Assembly: GCF_000504285.1 (NCBI RefSeq) | Contig: NZ_KI632511.1 | Span: forward strand, 8,166,154-8,230,153 | DNA length: 64,000 bases | Reading direction: 5' to 3' | DNA from: Actinospica robiniae DSM 44927 | GTDB taxonomy: Bacteria > Actinomycetota > Actinomycetes > Streptomycetales > Catenulisporaceae | In this document: positions 24,967 to 33,321 of the stretch, piece after piece | Position numbering within the stretch: position 1 is the stretch's first letter | Layout: every line of letters begins with the position of its first letter | The notes under the pieces: generated by a model | What the model saw: the letters and a program-made list of their open reading frames with translations, nothing else | What the model was told of the DNA's origin: nothing | The model's database searches: none | Program-made: the position numbers and the translations under genes

Positions 24967-26922
24967 CTAGCTGGTGTAGGCGCGGACGTCCGCCACACTC
25001 CACCAGTCGTTCGCGTCGGTGGCGGTGAGCGTGATCCTCACGTACCGCACCGGCGCGCCGCTCAGGTTCGCCGTGGCGAACTGGCCGGTGCCGACACCGT
25101 CGGCGACGGCAGTGCTCCAGTGCGTGCCGTCGGTGCTGGTCTGCACCTCGTAGCTGCGCGGATAGTCGCCGGTGGAGCCGCCGGTGTCGAAAACGACCTG
25201 GCGCGCATGCACGCGCTGGCCGAAGTCGACCTGCAGGTACTGGCCGGGCGCCTGGCCCTCGCCGGTCGAGAACCGCGTGCTCGCGTCGGCGTCGACGGCG
25301 TTGGCCGCCACGTCGCCGGTGCAGCAGCTGTTCGTCGGGCCCGACGGGTCGGCCGTCGCGGTCCAGCCGGACGGGTCGACCTGACGCAGCGGGTGCGGGC
25401 CGGCGAGGTCCGCGTTCCAGACGAAGGTCGCCACGGAGTCTCCCGGCAGCGTGTAGGTGAAGCGCCAGGCGCCTTCCTGCACCGCCACCGCCTGCGGGTT
25501 GTCGTTCTCATTGTGCGCGACGAGCACGGTCTGGCCGTCGGGGTTGCGGAAGGCGACGTCCTCGACCTCGCCGTTCCAGCCCGTCGTGCCGAACGATGTG
25601 CTGCCGATGCGGACCGCGCCCGGCTGGACGAAGCGCGAGAGCTGGCCGAGAGCGTAGTACTCCGCGTTCTCGGTCACCGTCCCGTCGGCGTCGACGGTCA
25701 CGATGCCGGTGCAGGTGCCGCATCCGCCGACGTGCGGGCCGTTGTCCGCGTTCAGCGCCAGGTCCCAGTTGACCACGGTGCTCGACCAGTTGCGGGTCGA
25801 GCCGATCTCCAGGTTCCGGGCATGCCATTTGAGCGTGTCGGAGAACGTGTTCGCAGGGTCCGAAGACTCACTGCCGGAGCACTCGGTCTCCTCGATCTTG
25901 AGATTCGGGTACTGCGCGTGGAAGGCCGTCATCGCACTCGGATCGCCGGAGTAGCAATGGAAGGCGACGCCGGAGATCCACTTGGCGGCCGGGGTGGCGA
26001 GCACCTGCTGCGGATAGTCGTCGATGTCCGCGGTCTCGTCCGCGGGCGTGCTGCTGACGTCTCCGGAGGCCTCGGACCAGTTGTGGTCGTAGGCGAAGAT
26101 CTCCGTGTGCAGGTGCGCGGCCTTGAGCATCGGACCGAGGTCCTCGATCACGGCCGCCTCCTGCCAGGAGGGCATGTCGGTGCCGGGGTAGGTGTCGGTG
26201 TGCCGGTCCTGCGGTTCGTTCTGCATGGTGATGGCGTCGACGTCGACGCCCTGGGCCCGGTAGGCCTCGATGAACTTCAGCAGGTAGAGCGCGTAGGCGT
26301 GGTAGATCTGCGGACTGGCGATCAGCCGGCCGCTCAGCAGCGAGCCGCTGTCCTTCATCCACGCCGGCGGGCTCCACGGCGAGGCCATGATCTGCAGGTG
26401 CGGGTTGAGGCGCTCGGCCTCGCGCAGCAGCGGCAGGATCTGCGTCTCGTCGTGGGCGACAGAGAACTGCGACATCGAGTAGTCGGTCTGCCCGGCCGCC
26501 ACGTCGTCGTACGTGTACGGGCCGGTCGCGACCATGTCGGTGCCGCCGATCGGCTGGCGCAGGTAGTCCAGGCCGTCCCCGCCGTGCGGCGAGAAGAGCG
26601 CGGCCATGGTCTGCGCCCGCTGAGCCGCGGGCAGGGTGTAGAGCACTGATGCCGAGGCGTCGGTGATGGATCCGCCGAAGCCGGTCATCGTCTGGAAGGT
26701 CTGGGTCGGGTCCACCACGACGGTCTGCACGTCCGTCGACGCGGTGGAGAAGGGCACCGTGCCGAGGTCGGCGAGCTTGTCGGTGCCGTCGGCGGTGGTG
26801 ATCCACACGTGCGCGCTCGGCGCGGGTGCGACCGCGCTGGCCACGGTCCCGGTGGCGGCGGAAGCGGCCGCCACCAGGAAGCCGACGCCGAGGCGCACGG
26901 AGCGGTGTCGCGATATTCGCAT
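24967..26922 (-). CDS. secreted GH30 glycosidase with F5/8-type C-terminal module
   Basis: 651-residue exported enzyme. The signal peptide (to about residue 32) is followed by a GH30 (beta/alpha)8 barrel with its beta-sandwich, and a discoidin/CBM32-like module over the last ~130 residues (AANAVDADASTRFSTGEGQ...YEVQTSTDGTHWS). The acid/base is E236 in TMQNEPQ and the nucleophile E347 in EETECSGS. The family hydrolyses beta-1,6-glucan, glucosylceramide or beta-1,6-galactan. ATG 26922 begins the signal peptide; the longer open frame upstream is only a shifted reading of the neighbouring ricin modules. It lies 20 nt after the next GH30 gene and should be in one transcript with it. Confidence 0.9.
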   Translation of the reverse strand: MRISRHRSVRLGVGFLVAAASAATGTVASAVAPAPSAHVWITTADGTDKLADLGTVPFSTASTDVQTVVVDPTQTFQTMTGFGGSITDASASVLYTLPAAQRAQTMAALFSPHGGDGLDYLRQPIGGTDMVATGPYTYDDVAAGQTDYSMSQFSVAHDETQILPLLREAERLNPHLQIMASPWSPPAWMKDSGSLLSGRLIASPQIYHAYALYLLKFIEAYRAQGVDVDAITMQNEPQDRHTDTYPGTDMPSWQEAAVIEDLGPMLKAAHLHTEIFAYDHNWSEASGDVSSTPADETADIDDYPQQVLATPAAKWISGVAFHCYSGDPSAMTAFHAQYPNLKIEETECSGSESSDPANTFSDTLKWHARNLEIGSTRNWSSTVVNWDLALNADNGPHVGGCGTCTGIVTVDADGTVTENAEYYALGQLSRFVQPGAVRIGSTSFGTTGWNGEVEDVAFRNPDGQTVLVAHNENDNPQAVAVQEGAWRFTYTLPGDSVATFVWNADLAGPHPLRQVDPSGWTATADPSGPTNSCCTGDVAANAVDADASTRFSTGEGQAPGQYLQVDFGQRVHARQVVFDTGGSTGDYPRSYEVQTSTDGTHWSTAVADGVGTGQFATANLSGAPVRYVRITLTATDANDWWSVADVRAYTS

Positions 26923-26942
26923 GCTGTGATGTTCTTCCCGTA

Positions 26943-29366
26943 TCAGCTCTGGACGAGCGCGAAGGTCTGGGCGGAGTCGGTGGACGAGCACGCCCACTGC
27001 TGCATCTGCGCGCCCGCCGTGGTCGAGGTGTTGGTCACGTCGAGGCATTCGGATCCGCTGTTCTGCGCAGCGAATTCGTAGTCGCCTCCTGAGACGGCCT
27101 GAGCCGCCCAGGTCTGGTTGGACGAGCCGGTCGAGCTCCAGATCTGGATCACCGTGCCGTTCGCCGTCGCGCCCGTGCCGCCGGTCACGTCCCACACCTC
27201 GGTGGACGAGGCCTGATTCGCCACGTGGTAGGCGCCGCTGCCGTTCGAGACGAACTGCCACAGCTGTGACGCAGCACCCGTACACGGCTCCTGCACCAGC
27301 ACGGTGCCGTTCGCCGTTCCGCTGCCGGAGGGCTGGACGCACATGCCGCTGTGGGCGTTCTTCACCTCGTACCAGGCCGAGGTGCTGATCCCGCCGCCGG
27401 TCGTGCCGGAAGACTGCACGAGCGCGAAGGACTGCGCCGCGTCTGCGGACGAGCACGCCCACTGCTGCATCTGCGCGCCGGCCGCGGTCGAGGTACCCGT
27501 CACGTCGAGGCATTCGGATCCGCTGTTCTGCGCGGCGAACTCGTAGTTGCCATTGGAAAGCTGATTCGCTGCCCAGGTCTGGTTGGACGAGCCGCCGTTG
27601 CTCCAGATCTGGATCGCCGTGCCGTTCGCCGTCGCGCCGGTTCCGCCGGTCACGTCCCATACCTCACTGGTAGCAGCCTGATTCGCTACGTGGTAGGCGC
27701 CGCTGCCGTTCGACTGGAACTGCCAGAGCTGCGCCGCGGATCCGGTGCACGGCTCCTGCACCAGCACGGTGCCGTTCGCGGTGCCGCCGCCCGACGGCTG
27801 CACGCACAGTCCGCTGTCGGCGTTCTTCACCTCGTACCAGGCCGAGGTGTTGATCGAGGAGCCGCCGCCGGTGGACGTCCCGGTCGGAGCGGTGGGCCAG
27901 GTGAAGGTGGCTACCGCGCCGGCCGGCAGCGTGTAGCTGAAGGACTGGCCGTTCTCCGAGACGCCGAAGGTGTGCGAGTTCGAGGTGTCGGAGTTGAGCA
28001 CGACCATGGCGGTGGAACCGTCGGGGTTCTGGAACGCCACGTCCTGCACACCGCCCGAGCCGAAGCTGTTCGAGCCGATCCGCACCGCGCCCGGCTTCAC
28101 GAACTTGCTGACCTGGCCGAGTGCGTAGTACTCCGCGTTGTACGACGCGCTGCCGGACGAGTTGTTCACCGTCACCAGCGCGGTGCACGTGGTGCAGTTC
28201 ATGCTCGGGCCGCCGCTCGGGTCCAGCGCCATGTTCCAGGTCACCACCGACTTCGCGTAGTTGCGGATACCGCTGATGACGAGGTTGGCCACCTCCCAGT
28301 CCAGCGTGTCGGAGAAGGTGTTCGCAGTGTTCGAGGACTGGCTGCCGGAGCACTCGGTCTCGTAGACGCCGTACGACGGGTAGAGCGCCTCGACCGTGGA
28401 CTGCGCGCTCGGGTCGCCGGAGTAGCAGTGCCAGGCGACGCCGCTGACGTACTGGGCCGAGGACGAGTTGCCGAGGATGGTCTCCGGGAAGCTCGGGTCG
28501 TTCCAGTTGTGGTCGTAGGCCAGGATCCCGGTGCTAAGCCCGGCCGACTTGATCGCCGGTCCGAGGTTGTCGGCGATGAAGCTCTGCTCCTGGGCAGCGG
28601 TGAAGGTCGAGCCAGGGTAGTTCGAGGGCGAATATTCGGGCTCGTTCTGCGCTGTGACGTAGGAGATCGGCACGCCCGCGGCCTTGTACGCCTGCAGGAA
28701 CTTGACCATGTAGTTGGCGAAGTACTGGTAGTCGGCGGAGTTGAGGCTGCCGCCGATCATCGAGCCGCTGCTCTTCATCCAGCCCGGCGGACTCCACGGT
28801 GTGGCCATGATCGTGGTCTGCGGGTCGAGCTGCAGGGCCTGCTGCAGGATCGGGATGATGTAGGAGTCGTCGTGCGAGATCGAGAAGCCGGTGAGGTTCG
28901 GATCGGTCTGCCCGGACGCGACGTCGTCGTAGCTGTAGAGCGACCGGGCGAAGTCCGAGGCGCCGATCGGCTGGCGCAGGAAGTCGAGGCCGATGCCCGA
29001 GTTCGGGTCGAACAGCTTGCTCATGATCGTGTTGCGCTGCGGCGAGTTGTACACCAGCCAGGCGGACGAGTCGGTGAACGAGGCGCCGAACCCGGTCATG
29101 GTCTGGTAGGTGCTGCTCGGGCTGACCGTGATGACCTGGCTCTGCGAGCTCGCGCCGGGGCTGAAGCTGGTGCCGCCCTGCTGCGCGAGCAGCTGGCTCT
29201 GGTTCGTCGTGGTCTCCCACACCGAGACCGCGGGCGAGGCGGCCTGCGCGGGGGCCGCGGACAGCGCGACGCCGAAGCAGCCGGCGAGGCCGAGCGCGGC
29301 GGCCGTCACCGTCGCCCCGAACCTCCGCCGGGGACGGTCTTCGGGGCCTGGTACCGATCTACGCAT
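26943..29366 (-). CDS. secreted GH30 glycosidase with two ricin-B modules
   Basis: 807-residue exported enzyme. The signal peptide ends near AAPAQAA (residue ~43). The GH30 domain runs to about 510, with the acid/base in AQNEPEY (E242) and the nucleophile in YETECSGS (E338). Two ricin B-type (CBM13-like) trefoils follow, separated by a TGGG linker. They are nearly identical and repeat with a 465-nt (155-codon) period, so they arose by recent internal duplication. It is the first gene of a two-gene transcript and diverges from the ROK regulator. It is inferred to attack extracellular beta-glucan, with the ricin modules binding terminal sugars. Confidence 0.92.
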   Translation of the reverse strand: MRRSVPGPEDRPRRRFGATVTAAALGLAGCFGVALSAAPAQAASPAVSVWETTTNQSQLLAQQGGTSFSPGASSQSQVITVSPSSTYQTMTGFGASFTDSSAWLVYNSPQRNTIMSKLFDPNSGIGLDFLRQPIGASDFARSLYSYDDVASGQTDPNLTGFSISHDDSYIIPILQQALQLDPQTTIMATPWSPPGWMKSSGSMIGGSLNSADYQYFANYMVKFLQAYKAAGVPISYVTAQNEPEYSPSNYPGSTFTAAQEQSFIADNLGPAIKSAGLSTGILAYDHNWNDPSFPETILGNSSSAQYVSGVAWHCYSGDPSAQSTVEALYPSYGVYETECSGSQSSNTANTFSDTLDWEVANLVISGIRNYAKSVVTWNMALDPSGGPSMNCTTCTALVTVNNSSGSASYNAEYYALGQVSKFVKPGAVRIGSNSFGSGGVQDVAFQNPDGSTAMVVLNSDTSNSHTFGVSENGQSFSYTLPAGAVATFTWPTAPTGTSTGGGSSINTSAWYEVKNADSGLCVQPSGGGTANGTVLVQEPCTGSAAQLWQFQSNGSGAYHVANQAATSEVWDVTGGTGATANGTAIQIWSNGGSSNQTWAANQLSNGNYEFAAQNSGSECLDVTGTSTAAGAQMQQWACSSADAAQSFALVQSSGTTGGGISTSAWYEVKNAHSGMCVQPSGSGTANGTVLVQEPCTGAASQLWQFVSNGSGAYHVANQASSTEVWDVTGGTGATANGTVIQIWSSTGSSNQTWAAQAVSGGDYEFAAQNSGSECLDVTNTSTTAGAQMQQWACSSTDSAQTFALVQS

Positions 29367-29424
29367 CGTGACTCCCTTGTCGAGGCGCGGGCGGCCGGCG
29401 GGTACGGCCGCGTCCGGCAGGGAA

Positions 29425-29485
29425 CTTATTGCGTGCTCTTATTGCCGTCAAGAGTTCAAATCCGTTGTGTATTAAGCCTTTGAAC
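29425..29485. promoter_or_regulatory. candidate ROK-regulator operator region
   Basis: In the GH30/ROK divergent gap, CTTATTGC occurs twice 13 nt apart (29425-29432 and 29438-29445). GTTCAAA (29454-29460) faces TTTGAAC (29479-29485) across an 18-nt spacer. The AT-rich block stands out in this GC-rich sequence and lies 60-120 nt from each gene start. The assignment to the ROK protein is inferred from position. Confidence 0.45.
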
Positions 29486-29545
29486 GGCAGAATGGGGCCC
29501 GGCCGCCCATCGCCCTCCCACCCTGCCGAGGGGTACCTTCTGACC

Positions 29546-30730
29546 ATGACCGCAGCAGTTCCGGAACCCGCGGCGCTCTCGGCGCGGCGCCGCCGCACCC
29601 GCGAGCAGCTGCTCGCCGTGCTGGCCGGGCACGACGCGCTCAGCCGGGCCGAGCTGGCGCAGCTGACCGGGCTCTCCCGCAGCGCGGTCGGCGCCTGCGT
29701 GGCCGACCTGGTGGAGCAGGGCCTGGTCGGCGAGGGTCCGGCGGAAGACCGGCCGGCCGCGGGACCGGGCCGCCCGGCCTCCGTGGTGCGGCTGCGCCGC
29801 GGGGCCGGGATCGTGCTCGGACTGGACTTCGGCCACACCCACGTGACCGCCGCCGTCGCCGACACCGAAGGCCGGATTCTGGCCGAACGCGGCGAAATCC
29901 TGGACGTGGACGGCAAGCCCCAGGACGCCATGGACTCCGGCGCCCGGCTGGCCCTCGAAGCGCTCGCCCAAGCCGGCTACGCGATGCACGAGGTCGTCGG
30001 CGCGGCGGCCGGCATACCCGGCCCCATCGACGTACGCACCAGCGTCGTGCGCGAGCCGACCATCCTCGCGTCGTGGATCGGCCTCGATCCCGAAGCCGAG
30101 CTGGGCGCGCGCCTGCAGCGCGAGGTGGCGGTGGCCAACGACGCGGACATGGGCGCGTGGGCCGAGCGGATGTACGGCGCCGGCCGCGGCATCGACGACC
30201 TCGTCTACGTCAAGGCCTCACACGGCATAGGCGCCGGCCTCATCCTCGGCGGCCGCCCGTACCGCGGCGCGACCGGGATCGCCGGGGAGATCGGCCACAC
30301 GCAGCTGCCCGGCGCGATCAACTGGTGCCGCTGCGGCAACCAGGGCTGCCTGGAGACGGTGGTCTCGGTCGGCGCGGTGCGGCGGCGCCTCGAGCACGTG
30401 CTCGGCGGCGCGGCCGAGCACCTGCCGCCGATGGCCGAGCTCGCCGCGTCCCCCGCCGCGGCCCGGGTCCTGACCGACGCCGGACGCACGATCGGCCGCG
30501 TGCTGGCCGACCTCATCAATTGCCTGAATCCGGCCGCGGTCGTGCTCGGCGGCGAACTCGGCGAAGCTGGCGACCCGCTGGTGGCCGGCGTGCGCGAGTC
30601 GATCGACCGCCACGCCGGTCAGGCCGGCGCCGGCGCGGTCGACGTGCTCGCCGGCCGGCTCGGCACCCGCGCCGAGTTGCTCGGCGCCGTCGCCACCGCC
30701 ATCCGGCTGCGCAACGATGCGCATATATAG
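29546..30730 (+). CDS. ROK family transcriptional regulator
   Basis: 394-residue NagC/XylR-type repressor. The N-terminal winged helix (LSRAELAQLTGLSRSAVGACVADLVEQGLV) precedes a ROK sugar-kinase-like domain with LGLDFGHTHV, AGIPGPID, the GEIGHTQL signature and the zinc motif CRCGNQGCLE. It lacks an obviously complete kinase site, as expected for a regulator. It is transcribed away from the two GH30 genes and probably represses them until a glucan-derived sugar binds. ATG 29546 is 180 nt from the divergent GH30 start. Confidence 0.9.
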   Translation: MTAAVPEPAALSARRRRTREQLLAVLAGHDALSRAELAQLTGLSRSAVGACVADLVEQGLVGEGPAEDRPAAGPGRPASVVRLRRGAGIVLGLDFGHTHVTAAVADTEGRILAERGEILDVDGKPQDAMDSGARLALEALAQAGYAMHEVVGAAAGIPGPIDVRTSVVREPTILASWIGLDPEAELGARLQREVAVANDADMGAWAERMYGAGRGIDDLVYVKASHGIGAGLILGGRPYRGATGIAGEIGHTQLPGAINWCRCGNQGCLETVVSVGAVRRRLEHVLGGAAEHLPPMAELAASPAAARVLTDAGRTIGRVLADLINCLNPAAVVLGGELGEAGDPLVAGVRESIDRHAGQAGAGAVDVLAGRLGTRAELLGAVATAIRLRNDAHI

Positions 30731-30756
30731 AGGCGCGCTCTGCGACGATCGACGAC

Positions 30757-31332
30757 GTGACGCGACCACCGGCACTGATCATCGTGAGCGGCCCGCCCGG
30801 CGCGGGCAAGACGACGCTGGCCCACGCCCTGGCCGACGCACTCGGCTGGCCGGCGCTATGCCGTGACGAGATCAAAGAGCGCATGGTGGCGACGGCGTCA
30901 GCTCCGGCCGATGAGTTGAACCTCAAGACGCTCGAGGTCTTCTTCCGACGCATGGGAGAACTCGTCCACGCGGGAACGGATCTCGTGGCGGAGGCGGCAT
31001 TTCAGGACCGGCTCTGGCGCCCGAACCTCGGACCGTTCACCGGCCGCGCCGACCTCCGCGTCATCCGCTGCGTCGTCGATCCCGTAGTCGCGCGGCTGCG
31101 CATCACCCGCAGGGCCGCGCGAGAACCCGCGCGCGCCGCTCACGCGGACGAAGAACTCTTACAGCGCATCGAACGCGGCGAACGGCCGATCGATTCCTGG
31201 GTCCCGATCGCGCTCGACCTTCCCTGCTTGCACGTGGACACCACCGCGGACTGGCGACCGCCGCTGAGCCGGATCATCGACTTCGTGCGCGCGGATCGGC
31301 CCGTCACCCCGCCGCCGGAAGCTCAAGCGTGA
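30757..31332 (+). CDS. AAA-type P-loop kinase-like protein
   Basis: 191-residue P-loop NTPase with Walker A GPPGAGKTT at the N terminus, the shikimate/gluconate-kinase-like stretch WPALCRDEIKERM, and a lid-type arginine-rich segment (RLRITRRAAREPARAAHADEELLQRIERGE). Small-molecule kinases and zeta-toxin-like proteins share this pattern; no partner antitoxin is seen. GTG 30757 is the start. Its 3' end overlaps the 3' end of the convergent GH30 gene by 29 nt. It follows the ROK gene by only 26 nt and may be co-transcribed. Confidence 0.75.
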   Translation: MTRPPALIIVSGPPGAGKTTLAHALADALGWPALCRDEIKERMVATASAPADELNLKTLEVFFRRMGELVHAGTDLVAEAAFQDRLWRPNLGPFTGRADLRVIRCVVDPVVARLRITRRAAREPARAAHADEELLQRIERGERPIDSWVPIALDLPCLHVDTTADWRPPLSRIIDFVRADRPVTPPPEAQA

Positions 31333-32749
31333 CAAGCGAACCGGCCGGCAGTGTGACGACGACCGAGCCCGCACCCGTCGCCGCCACCTCGACGTCCCGC
31401 TCCCGCTCGCCTTGGTTGTGCACAAGCACGACCAAGCACCCGCCGGGGCCCGGGTTGCGGAACGCGACCGAGAGCACGTCCTCGCTCCCGTCCTCAGCGG
31501 ACTCCACTGTCTCGGCGGTCTCGACCGTCTCGCTGGAAACGCACAGCGCGCCCGGGCGCACGAAGCGGGACAGGTGCGCCAGCGCGTAGTACTCGGCGTT
31601 GGGCGTGATCCGGCCATCGTCCTCGACCGTCACCAGGCCGGAGAAGTCGGTGTAGCCGTTGGCGTGTGGGCCTCCGCTGGGGTCTAGGGCGAGGTTCCAG
31701 GTCACCACGGTGCGCGCCCAGTTGCGGGTGGCACCGATGACGACGTTGCGGGCGTGCCAGCGCAGGGTGTCGGAGAATGCCTTGGCGTCCGAGTCCGCGG
31801 AGCCGCGGGAGCCGGAGCACTCGGTGAAGTAGACGTCCTTGAACGGGAAACGGTTCTTCAGCGCGCTCTGTGCCTCCGCGCCGCCGAAATAGCAGTGGAA
31901 CGCCGTGCCCGCGATCCATTGCGCCGTCTCCGGATCGGCCAGCAGCGCCTCGGGGTAGTCCCGCTCCGTCGGCTCCCCGGAGGGCACCGCGGCGAGGTCG
32001 TCCGGGTGCATCGCCCAGTTGTGGTCGTAGCCGATGACTCGGACGTGGCCCCTCCCTGCGCTCCGCAGCCGCCGGCCGAGCGCCTGAATCAGCTTCCTAG
32101 CCTGCTCGACGCCGAGGTGCATGCCGGGCACGTCCGGATTCCGGTTCTGCGGCTCGTTCTGCGGCGTGAGCGCGTAGATCGGCACGCCGGCGTCGCCGTA
32201 CGCCTCCACGAAGGCGGTCAGATAGCGGGCGTACGCCTCGTAATAGCGGGGCGCGTCGATGAGTTCGCCGCCGACGAGCGACCCGCTGGTCTTCATCCAG
32301 GCCGGCGCGCTCCACGGCGTGCCGATCACCCGCAGGTCGCCGTTGATCGCGCGGGCACGGCGCAGCAGCGGCAGGATCTCGGCCTCGTCGTGCTGGATGC
32401 TGAAGTGCGCCAGTTCGAAGTCGGTCTGGCCGGAGGGCATGTCGTCGTAGGTGTAGTACCGGGTTCCGGCGACGAACGCGGACGAGCCGATCGGCTGGCG
32501 CAGTACGCTCAGGCCGATTCCGGTGCGGGGTGAGAACAACTGCTCCAGCGCCGCCTCGCGCTCCTCCTGCGGCAGCCGGGCCAGGAGCGAGGCGGAGGAC
32601 TCGGTCAGCGACGCGCCGCAGCCCAGGAACGTCTGGCGGGCCCGTGATTCGTCCACCACGACCCGCAGGTCGGCGCGGCCGGACCCGGTCTCCCAAGGCG
32701 CCAGCAACGCCGATGCGTCCGGCGTCGTGATCCATGCGGCGCGCTCCAT
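31304..32749 (-). CDS. cytoplasmic GH30 glycosidase
   Basis: 481-residue GH30 enzyme without a signal peptide or accessory module, so it is probably intracellular. The acid/base is E199 in TPQNEPQ and the nucleophile E310 in YFTECSGS. The GH30 signatures GCGASLTESSAS, VLRQPIGSS and YDHNW are all present, with the beta-sandwich at the C terminus. It diverges from the LacI gene across a ~570-nt regulatory gap. The inferred role is cleavage of oligosaccharides brought in by the adjacent ABC importer. The start ATG 32749 has the purine-rich GGAGG about 10 nt upstream. Confidence 0.9.
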   Translation of the reverse strand: MERAAWITTPDASALLAPWETGSGRADLRVVVDESRARQTFLGCGASLTESSASLLARLPQEEREAALEQLFSPRTGIGLSVLRQPIGSSAFVAGTRYYTYDDMPSGQTDFELAHFSIQHDEAEILPLLRRARAINGDLRVIGTPWSAPAWMKTSGSLVGGELIDAPRYYEAYARYLTAFVEAYGDAGVPIYALTPQNEPQNRNPDVPGMHLGVEQARKLIQALGRRLRSAGRGHVRVIGYDHNWAMHPDDLAAVPSGEPTERDYPEALLADPETAQWIAGTAFHCYFGGAEAQSALKNRFPFKDVYFTECSGSRGSADSDAKAFSDTLRWHARNVVIGATRNWARTVVTWNLALDPSGGPHANGYTDFSGLVTVEDDGRITPNAEYYALAHLSRFVRPGALCVSSETVETAETVESAEDGSEDVLSVAFRNPGPGGCLVVLVHNQGERERDVEVAATGAGSVVVTLPAGSLVTLELPAAG

Positions 32750-33104
32750 GTCCGCCTGCCTCCTTCAGGTGGAGGGCTGTAGTCTTTCGGGCCCGGCCGG
32801 GGCGTGTAAAGAGGCCGGGCGCCGAGCGGCGGCGGGCCCGGGACGAGGGAGAAGTCCGATTCGCCGTGAACGCCCCGGTTTTCGGACTTTCACGCGAGGA
32901 TGCTGGCTGAAACGACGGCGTACGGCGACGCGCGAAGCTCACGTAACGATGCGAAAACCTCGGCCGGGCCCCGGGATCGGACCCATCGGGCCAGCTGAGC
33001 GCGTGTTCTGATCCGTAATCAGTGCCCAGATCCGAGGCCTCCGGAACCGGTACCGGCATCACAGCGAGGTAACATTCGCTCGGCCCCCGTCCATCCGGTC
33101 TTGC
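32750..33104. other. divergent regulatory gap between GH30 and LacI genes
   Basis: Non-coding. The visible structure is an inverted pair AAGTCCGA (32852-32859) and TCGGACTT (32882-32889) around a 22-nt loop. It could be an operator or a leader hairpin for the GH30 gene. No open frame here has convincing codon bias. Confidence 0.45.
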
Positions 33105-33169
33105 GTAAGCGTTTACCCGGCGATACGGTTCAGCACGCCGCACAGGGAAGCGCTTACGGAAACGCTTCC
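33105..33169 (+). promoter_or_regulatory. three LacI-family operator boxes
   Basis: Three 12-mers of the same near-palindromic type: GTAAGCGTTTAC (33105-33116), GGAAGCGCTTAC (33146-33157) and, directly abutting it, GGAAACGCTTCC (33158-33169). All centre on CG, as LacI/GalR operators do. They lie 150-220 nt upstream of the regulator and ABC operon and ~360-420 nt from the GH30 gene. Autoregulation and control of the transporter are inferred. Confidence 0.7.
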
Positions 33170-33321
33170 TCGCTCAGGTTCCGATCATTAAGATCCATTT
33201 GTTCCGACGTTGACGCCGGTCCGCCGGCACCGACGATGTCTGCGAGATCGTGGAAACATTCAGAACTTGCCACTCCGCCCCGGAGAAGGCAGCCGAGCAG
33301 GGGACGGGAGGTGCTAGGGCA

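Noticed and set aside
25120-26649. Long plus-strand frame inside the GH30 gene
   Set aside because: Antisense shadow with repetitive Val/Arg/Gly/His content and no domain.
26923-27660. N-terminal extension of the GH30 gene at 24967-26922
   Set aside because: The upstream ~245 codons are an out-of-frame reading of the ricin modules; the signal peptide at 26922 marks the true start.
30757-31332. Zeta-type toxin of a toxin-antitoxin pair
   Set aside because: The P-loop fits, but there is no small antitoxin gene next to it; the neighbours are a ROK regulator and a glycosidase.
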